Part shown: one piece after another, positions 52,546-62,330 of the stretch
Numbering within the stretch: position 1 is the first letter of the stretch
How the letters are laid out: the number at the start of each line of letters is the position of its first letter
Assembly: GCA_964057225.1 (NCBI GenBank)
Contig: CAXKVF010000073.1
Location: 1,240,001 to 1,304,000, forward strand
DNA: 64,000 nt
Direction of reading: 5' to 3'
From: Auanema rhodensis
Lineage: Eukaryota > Nematoda > Chromadorea > Rhabditida > Rhabditidae
Position numbers and translations under genes: made by a program
The notes under the pieces: model-generated
Database searches by the model: none
The model's input: the letters and a program-made list of their open reading frames with translations, nothing else
Told to the model about the DNA's origin: nothing

Positions 52546-55500
52546 AATATGGACATGGGGAATCTAATTTTGAAAACCGCATCTCTTTATCTTTCACGTG
52601 AAGCGAGTTACATACCAAGTGCACATCACGTGTACATTTAATTAGCATTAATTAAAGTTCACGTAAATTTCAAAGTCATGGTTACCATGAACCAATATCA
52701 ATAAAAATTTGTTTTTAGACTAATATGGACATGGGGAATCTAATTTTGAAAACCGCATCTCTTTATCTTTCACGTGAAGCGAGTTACATACCAAGTACAC
52801 ATCACGTGTACATTTAATTAGCATAAATTAAAGTTCACGTAAATTTCAAAGTCATGGTTACCATGAACTAATATCAATAAAAATTTGTTTTTAGACTAAT
52901 ATGGACATGGGGAATCTAATTTTGAAAACCGCATCTCTTTATCTTTCACGTGAAGCGAGTTACATACCAAGTGCACATCACGTGTACATTTAATTAGCAT
53001 AAATTAAAGTTCACGTAAATTTCAAAGTCATGGTTACCATGAACCAATATCAATAAAAATTTGTTTTTAGACTAATATGGACATGAGAAATCTAATTTTG
53101 AAAACCGCATCTCTTTATCTTTCACGTGAAGCGAGTTACATACCAAGTGCACATCACGTGTACATTTAATTAGCATAAATTAAAGTTCACGTAAATTTCA
53201 AAGTCATGGTTACCATGAACCAATATCAATAAAAATTTGTTTTTAGACTAATATGGACATGGGGAATCTAATTTTGAAAACCGCATCTCTTCATCTTTCA
53301 CGTGAAGCGAGTTACATACCAAGTGCACATCACGTGTACATTTAATTAGCATAAATTAAAGTTCACGTAAATTTCAAAGTCATGGTTACCATGAACCAAT
53401 ATTAATAAAAATTTGTTTTTAGACTAATATAGACATGGGGAATCTAATTTTGAAAACCGCATCTTTTTATCTTTCACGTGAAGCGAGTTACATACCAAGT
53501 GCACATCACGTGTACATTTAATTAGCATAAATTAAAGTTCACGTAAATTTCAAAGTCATGGTTACCATGAACCAATATCAATAAAAATTTGTTTTTAGAC
53601 TAATATGGACATGAGGAATCTAATTTTGAAAACCGCATCTCTTTATCTTTCACGTGAAGCGAGTTACATACCAAGTGCACATCACGTGTACATTTAATTA
53701 GCATAAATTAAAGTTCACGTAAATTGCAAAGTCATGGTTACCATGAACCAATATCAATAAAAATTTGTTTTTAGACTAATATGGACATGGGGAATCTAAT
53801 TTTGAAAACCGCATCTCTTCATCTTTCACGTGAAGCGAGTTACATACCAAGTGCACATCACGTGTACATTTAATTAGCATAAATTAAAGTTCACGTAAAT
53901 TTCAAAGTCATGGTTACCATGAACCAATATTAATAAAAATTTGTTTTTAGACTAATATAGACATGGGGAATCTAATTTTGAAAACCGCATCTCTTCATCT
54001 TTCACGTGAAGCGAGTTACATACCAAGTGCACATCACGTGTACATTTAATTAGCATAAATTAAAGTTCACGTAAATTTCAAAGTCATGGTTACCATGCAC
54101 CAATATCAATAAAAATTTGTTTTTAGACTAATATGGACATGGGGAATCTAATTTTGAAAACCGCATCTCTTTATCTTTCACGTGGAGCGAGTTACATACC
54201 AAGTGCACATCACGTGTACATTTAATTAGCATAAATTAAAGTTCACGTAAATTTCAAAGTCATGGTTACCATGAACCAATATCAATAAAAATTTGTTTTT
54301 AGACTAATATGGACATGGGGAATCTAATTTTGAAAACCGCATCTCTTTATCTTTCACGTGAAGCGAGTTACATACCAAGTGCACATCACGTGTACATTTA
54401 ATTAGCATAAATTAAAGTTCACGTAAATTTCAAAGTCATGGTTACCATGAACCAATATCAATAAAAATTTGTTTTTAGACTAATATGGACATGGGGAATC
54501 TAATTTTGAAAACCGCATCTCTTTATCTTTCACGTGAAGCGAGTTACATACCAAGTGCACATCACGTGTACATTTAATTAGCATTAATTAAAGTTCACGT
54601 AAATTTCAAAGTCATGGTTACCATGAACCAATATCAATAAAAATTTGTTTTTAGACTAATATGGACATGGGGAATCTAATTTTGAAAACCGCATCTCTTT
54701 ATCTTTCACGTGAAGCGAGTTACATACCAAGTGCACATCACGTGTACATTTAATTAGCATAAATTAAAGTTCACGTAAATTTCAAAGTCATGGTTACCAT
54801 GAACTAATATCAATAAAAATTTGTTTTTAGACTAATATGGACATGGGGAATCTAATTTTGAAAAATCGCATCTCTTTATCTTTCACGTGAAGCGAGTTAC
54901 ATACCAAGTGCACATCACGTGTACATTTAATTAGCATAAATTAAAGTTCACGTAAATTTCAAAGTCATGGTTACCATGAAGCAATATCAATGAAAATTTG
55001 TTTTTAGACTAATATGGACATGGGGAATCTAATTTTGAAAACCGCATCTCTTTATCTTTCACGTGAAGCGAGTTACATACCAAGTGCACATCACGTGTAC
55101 ATTTAATTAGCATTAATTAAAGTTCACGTAAATTTCAAAGTCATGGTTACCATGAACCAATATCAATAAAAATTTGTTTTTAGACTAATATGGACATGGG
55201 GAATCTAATTTTGAAAACCGCATCTCTTTATCTTTCACGTGAAGCGAGTTACATACCAAGTGCACATCACGTGTACATTTAATTAGCATTAATTAAAGTT
55301 CACGTAAATTTCAAAGTCATGGTTACCATGAACCAATATCAATAAAAATTTGTTTTTAGACTAATATGGACATGGGGAATCTAATTTTGAAAACCGCATC
55401 TCTTTATCTTTCACGTGAAGCGAGTTACATACCAAGTGCACATCACGTGTACATTTAATTAGCATAAATTAAAGTTCACGTAAATTTCAAAGTCATGGTT

Positions 55501-56066
55501 ACCATGAAGCAATATCAATAAAAATTTGTTTTTAGACTAATATGGACATGGGGAATCTAATTTTGAAAACCGCATCTCTTTATCTTTCACGTGGAGCGAG
55601 TTACATACCAAGTGCACATCACGTGTACATTTAATTAGCATTAATTAAAGTTCACGTAAATTTCAAAGTCATGGTTACCATGAACCAATATCAATAAAAA
55701 TTTGTTTTTAGACTAATATGGACATGGGGAATCTAATTTTGAAAACCGCATCTCTTTATCTTTCACGTGAAGCGAGTTACATACCAAGTGCACATCACGT
55801 GTACATTTAATTAGCATAAATTAAAGTTCACGTAAATTTCAAAGTCATGGTTACCATGAAGCAATATCAATAAAAATTTGTTTTTAGACTAATATGGACA
55901 TGGGGAATCTAATTTTGAAAACCGCATCTCTTTATTTTTCACGTGAAGCGAGTTACATACCAAGTGCACATCACGTGTACATTTAATTAGCATAAATTAA
56001 AGTTCACGTAAATTTCAAAGTCATGGTTACCATGAACCAATATCAATAAAAATTTGTTTTTAGATC
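52546..56066. repeat. 20-monomer (3,521 bp) tandem duplication, copy 2
   Basis: It abuts copy 1 directly and repeats all of its markers, for example CAAGTACAC 52,797, GAAAAATCGC 54,861 and AGATCAATAT 56,065. I found no mismatch between the copies at more than a dozen markers, although I did not align every base. A direct repeat of this size with no divergence implies a very recent unequal exchange. Confidence 0.93.
54725..54901. repeat. Monomer 312, 177 bp, 1-bp insertion
   Basis: It carries the same GAAAAATCGC and GAACT combination as monomer 292, exactly 3,521 bp downstream. Confidence 0.95.
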
Positions 56067-56837
56067 AATATGGACATGGGGAATCTAATTTTGAAAACCG
56101 CATCTCTTTATCTTTCACGTGAAGCGAGTTACATACCAAGTGCACATCACGTGTACATTTAATTAGCATAAATTAAAGTTCACGTAAATTTCAAAGTCAT
56201 GGTTACCATGAACCAATATCGATAAAAATTTGTTTTTAGACTAATATGGACATGGGGAATCTAATTTCGAAAACCGCATCTCTTTATCTTTCACGTGAAG
56301 CGAGTTACATACCAAGTGCACATCACGTGTACATTTAATTAGCATAAATTAAAGTTCACGTAAATTTCAAAGTCATGGTTACCATGAACCAATATCAATA
56401 AAAATTTGTTTTTAGACTAATATGGACATGGGGAATCTAATTTTGAAAACCGCATCTCTTTATCTTTCACGTGAAGCGAGTTACATACCAAGTGCACATC
56501 ACGTGTACATTTAATTAGCATAAATTAAAGTTCACGTAAATTTCAAAGTCATGGTTACCATGAACCAATATCAATAAAAATTTGTTTTTAGACTAATATG
56601 GACATGGGGAATCTAATTTTGAAAACCGCATCTCTTTATCTTTCACGTGAAGCGAGTTACATACCAAGTGCACATCACGTGTACATTTAATTAGCATTAA
56701 TTAAAGTTCACGTAAATTTCAAAGTCATGGTTACCATGAACCAATATCAATAAAAATTTGTTTTTAGACTAATATGGACATGGGGAATCTAATTTTGAAA
56801 ACCGCATCTCTTTATCTTTCACGTGAAGCGAGTTACA

Positions 56838-57014
56838 TACCAAGTGCACATCACGTGTACATTTAATTAGCATAAATTAAAGTTCACGTAAATTTCAAAG
56901 TCATGGTTACCATGAACTAATATCAATAAAAATTTGTTTTTAGACTAATATGGACATGGGGAATCTAATTTTGAAAAATCGCATCTCTTTATCTTTCACG
57001 TGAAGCGAGTTACA
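56838..57014. repeat. Monomer 324, 177 bp, 1-bp insertion
   Basis: It carries the same GAAAAATCGC and GAACT combination, 2,113 bp after monomer 312 (12 x 176 + 1). Confidence 0.95.
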
Positions 57015-58501
57015 TACCAAGTGCACATCACGTGTACATTTAATTAGCATAAATTAAAGTTCACGTAAATTTCAAAGTCATGGTTACCATGAAGCAATAT
57101 CAATGAAAATTTGTTTTTAGACTAATATGGACATGGGGAATCTAATTTTGAAAACCGCATCTCTTTATCTTTCACGTGAAGCGAGTTACATACCAAGTGC
57201 ACATCACGTGTACATTTAATTAGCATTAATTAAAGTTCACGTAAATTTCAAAGTCATGGTTACCATGAACCAATATCAATAAAAATTTGTTTTTAGACTA
57301 ATATGGACATGGGGAATCTAATTTTGAAAACCGCATCTCTTTATCTTTCACGTGAAGCGAGTTACATACCAAGTGCACATCACGTGTACATTTAATTAGC
57401 ATTAATTAAAGTTCACGTAAATTTCAAAGTCATGGTTACCATGAACCAATATCAATAAAAATTTGTTTTTAGACTAATATGGACATGGGGAATCTAATTT
57501 TGAAAACCGCATCTCTTTATCTTTCACGTGAAGCGAGTTACATACCAAGTGCACATCACGTGTACATTTAATTAGCATAAATTAAAGTTCACGTAAATTT
57601 CAAAGTCATGGTTACCATGAAGCAATATCAATAAAAATTTGTTTTTAGACTAATATGGACATGGGGAATCTAATTTTGAAAACCGCATCTCTTTATCTTT
57701 CACGTGGAGCGAGTTACATACCAAGTGCACATCACGTGTACATTTAATTAGCATTAATTAAAGTTCACGTAAATTTCAAAGTCATGGTTACCATGAACCA
57801 ATATCAATAAAAATTTGTTTTTAGACTAATATGGACATGGGGAATCTAATTTTGAAAACCGCATCTCTTTATCTTTCACGTGAAGCGAGTTACATACCAA
57901 GTGCACATCACGTGTACATTTAATTAGCATAAATTAAAGTTCACGTAAATTTCAAAGTCATGGTTACCATGAAGCAATATCAATAAAAATTTGTTTTTAG
58001 ACTAATATGGACATGGGGAATCTAATTTTGAAAACCGCATCTCTTTATTTTTCACGTGAAGCGAGTTACATACCAAGTGCACATCACGTGTACATTTAAT
58101 TAGCATAAATTAAAGTTCACGTAAATTTCAAAGTCATGGTTACCATGAACCAATATCAATAAAAATTTGTTTTTAGACTAATATGGACATGGGGAATCTA
58201 ATTTTGAAAACCGCATCTCTTTATCTTTCACGTGAAGCGAGTTACATACCAAGTGCACATCACGTGTACATTTAATTAGCATAAATTAAAGTTCACGTAA
58301 ATTTCAAAGTCATGGTTACCATGAACCAATATCGATAAAAATTTGTTTTTAGACTAATATGGACATGGGGAATCTAATTTCGAAAACCGCATCTCTTTAT
58401 CTTTCACGTGAAGCGAGTTACATACCAAGTGCACATCACGTGTACATTTAATTAGCATAAATTAAAGTTCACGTAAATTTCAAAGTCATGGTTACCATGA
58501 A

Positions 58502-59945
58502 GCAATATCAATAAAAATTTGTTTTTAGACTAATATGGACATGGGGAATCTAATTTTGAAAACCGCATCTCTTTATCTTTCACGTGAAGCGAGTTACATA
58601 CCAAGTGCACATCACGTGTACATTTAATTAGCATAAATTAAAGTTCACGTAAATTTCAAAGTCATGGTTACCATGAACCAATATCAATAAAAATTTGTTT
58701 TTAGACTAATATGGACATGGGGAATCTAATTTTGAAAACCGCATCTCTTCATCTTTCACGTGAAGCGAGTTACATACCAAGTGCACATCACGTGTACATT
58801 TAATTAGCATAAATTAAAGTTCACGTAAATTTCAAAGTCATGGTTACCATGAACCAATATTAATAAAAATTTGTTTTTAGACTAATATAGACATGGGGAA
58901 TCTAATTTTGAAAACCGCATCTCTTTATCTTTCACGTGAAGCGAGTTACATACCAAGTGCACATCACGTGTACATTTAATTAGCATAAATTAAAGTTCAC
59001 GTAAATTTCAAAGTCATGGTTACCATGAAGCAATATCAATAAAAATTTGTTTTTAGACTAATATGGACATGGGGAATCTAATTTTGAAAACCGCATCTCT
59101 TTATCTTTCACGTGAAGCGAGTTACATACCAAGTGCACATCACGTGTACATTTAATTAGCATTAATTAAAGTTCACGTAAATTTCAAAGTCATGGTTACC
59201 ATGAACCAATATCAATAAAAATTTGTTTTTAGACTAATATGGACATGGGGAATCTAATTTTGAAAACCGCATCTCTTTATCTTTCACGTGAAGCGAGTTA
59301 CATACCAAGTGCACATCACGTGTACATTTAATTAGCATAAATTAAAGTTCACGTAAATTTCAAAGTCATGGTTACCATGAACTAATATCAATAAAAATTT
59401 GTTTTTAGACTAATATGGACATGGGGAATCTAATTTTGAAAACCGCATCTCTTTATCTTTCACGTGAAGCGAGTTACATACCAAGTGCACATCACGTGTA
59501 CATTTAATTAGCATAAATTAAAGTTCACGTAAATTTCAAAGTCATGGTTACCATGAACCAATATTAATAAAAATTTGTTTTTAGACTAATATAGACATGG
59601 GGAATCTAATTTTGAAAACCGCATCTCTTCATCTTTCACGTGAAGCGAGTTACATACCAAGTGCACATCACGTGTACATTTAATTAGCATAAATTAAAGT
59701 TCACGTAAATTGCAAAGTCATGGTTACCATGAACCAATATCAATAAAAATTTGTTTTTAGACTAATATGGACATGGGGAATCTAATTTTGAAAACCGCAT
59801 CTCTTCATCTTTCACGTGAAGCGAGTTACATACCAAGTGCACATCACGTGTACATTTAATTAGCATAAATTAAAGTTCACGTAAATTTCAAAGTCATGGT
59901 TACCATGAACCAATATTAATAAAAATTTGTTTTTAGACTAATATA
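58502..59945. repeat. Monomers reusing 16- and 20-mer parts
   Basis: GAAGC, CTTCATC and TATTAATA/TATAGAC monomers (58,860, 59,564 and 59,915) and an AATTGCAAAG monomer (59,711) repeat combinations seen in the 41-54 kb region, in a different order. I see no clean tandem period within this stretch. Confidence 0.75.
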
Positions 59946-62330
59946 GACATGGGGAATCTAATTTTGAAAACCGCATCTCTTTATCTTTCACGTGAAGCGA
60001 GTTACATACCAAGTGCACATCACGTGTACATTTAATTAGCATAAATTAAAGTTCACGTAAATTTCAAAGTCATGGTTACCATGAACTAATATCAATAAAA
60101 ATTTGTTTTTAGACTAATATGGACATGGGGAATCTAATTTTGAAAACCGCATCTCTTTATCTTTCACGTGAAGCGAGTTACATACCAAGTGCACATCACG
60201 TGTACATTTAATTAGCATAAATTAAAGTTCACGTAAATTTCAAAGTCATGGTTACCATGAACTAATATCAATAAAAATTTGTTTTTAGACTAATATGGAC
60301 ATGGGGAATCTAATTTTGAAAACCGCATCTCTTTATCTTTCACGTGAAGCGAGTTACATACCAAGTGCACATCACGTGTACATTTAATTAGCATAAATTA
60401 AAGTTCACGTAAATTTCAAAGTCATGGTTACCATGCACCAATATCAATAAAAATTCGTTTTTAGACTAATATGGACATGGGGAATCTAATTTTGAAAACC
60501 GCATCTCTTCATCTTTCACGTGAAGCGAGTTACATACCAAGTGCACATCACGTGTACATTTAATTAGCATAAATTAAAGTTCACGTAAATTTCAAAGTCA
60601 TGGTTACCATGCACCAATATCAATAAAAATTTGTTTTTAGACTAATATGGACCTGGGGAATCTAATTTTGAAAACCGCATCTCTTCATCTTTCACGTGAA
60701 GCGAGTTACATACCAAGTGCACATCACGTGTACAATTAATTAGCATAAATTAAAGTTCACGTAAATTTCAAAGTCATGGTTACCATGCACCAATATCAAT
60801 AAAAATTTGTTTTTAGACTAATATGGACATGGGGAATCTAATTTTGAAAACCGCATCTCTTTATCTTTCACGTGAAGCGAGTTACATACCAAGTGCACAT
60901 CACGTGTACATTTAATTAGCATTAATTAAAGTTCACGTAAATTTCAAAGTCATGGTTACCATGAACCAATATCAATAAAAATTTGTTTTTAGACTAATAT
61001 GGACATGGGGAATCTAATTTTGAAAACCGCATCTCTTTATCTTTCACGTGAAGCGAGTTACATACCAAGTGCACATCACGTGTACATTTAATTAGCATAA
61101 ATTAAAGTTCACGTAAATTTCAAAGTCATGGTTACCATGAAGCAATATCAATAAAAATTTGTTTTTAGACTAATATGGACATGGGGAATCTAATTTTGAA
61201 AACCGCATCTCTTTATCTTTCACGTGAAGCGAGTTACATACCAAGTGCACATCACGTGTACATTTAATTAGCATTAATTAAAGTTCACGTAAATTTCAAA
61301 GTCATGGTTACCATGAACCAATATCAATAAAAATTTGTTTTTAGACTAATATGGACATGGGGAATCTAATTTTGAAAACCGCATCTCTTTATCTTTCACG
61401 TGAAGCGAGTTACATACCAAGTGCACATCACGTGTACATTTAATTAGCATAAATTAAAGTTCACGTAAATTTCAAAGTCATGGTTACCATGAACTAATAT
61501 CAATAAAAATTTGTTTTTAGACTAATATGGACATGGGGAATCTAATTTTGAAAACCGCATCTCTTTATCTTTCACGTGAAGCGAGTTACATACCAAGTGC
61601 ACATCACGTGTACATTTAATTAGCATAAATTAAAGTTCACGTAAATTTCAAAGTCATGGTTACCATGAACTAATATCAATAAAAATTTGTTTTTAGACTA
61701 ATATGGACATGGGGAATCTAATTTTGAAAACCGCATCTCTTTATCTTTCACGTGAAGCGAGTTACATACCAAGTGCACATCACGTGTACATTTAATTAGC
61801 ATAAATTAAAGTTCACGTAAATTTCAAAGTCATGGTTACCATGCACCAATATCAATAAAAATTCGTTTTTAGACTAATATGGACATGGGGAATCTAATTT
61901 TGAAAACCGCATCTCTTCATCTTTCACGTGAAGCGAGTTACATACCAAGTGCACATCACGTGTACATTTAATTAGCATAAATTAAAGTTCACGTAAATTT
62001 CAAAGTCATGGTTACCATGCACCAATATCAATAAAAATTTGTTTTTAGACTAATATGGACCTGGGGAATCTAATTTTGAAAACCGCATCTCTTCATCTTT
62101 CACGTGAAGCGAGTTACATACCAAGTGCACATCACGTGTACAATTAATTAGCATAAATTAAAGTTCACGTAAATTTCAAAGTCATGGTTACCATGCACCA
62201 ATATCAATAAAAATTTGTTTTTAGACTAATATGGACATGGGGAATCTAATTTTGAAAACCGCATCTCTTTATCTTTCACGTGAAGCGAGTTACATACCAA
62301 GTGCACATCACGTGTACATTTAATTAGCAT
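59946..62330. repeat. 8-monomer (1,408 bp) tandem duplication
   Basis: Lag 1,408 links GAACT 60,083/61,491 and the next GAACT, AAATTCG 60,456/61,864, GGACCTGGGG 60,652/62,060, and TACAATTAATT near 60,732/62,140. Similarity ends at CATTAATT 60,923 against CATAAATT 62,331. The second copy continues directly into the segment shared with 32.3-34.6 kb. Confidence 0.9.

Larger units (their letters stand above)
54186..58501. repeat. 12-monomer (2,113 bp) tandem duplication
   Basis: The match extends from 54,186-56,388 to 56,299-58,501. It includes the inserted base (54,861/56,974), CACGTGGAG near 55,593/57,706, TTATTTTTC near 55,934/58,047, and TATCGATA with TTTCGAAA 56,220/58,333 and 56,268/58,381. 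The one difference is AGATCAAT at 56,065 against ordinary AGACTAAT at 58,178. It overlaps the second copy of the 20-monomer duplication. Confidence 0.9.
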
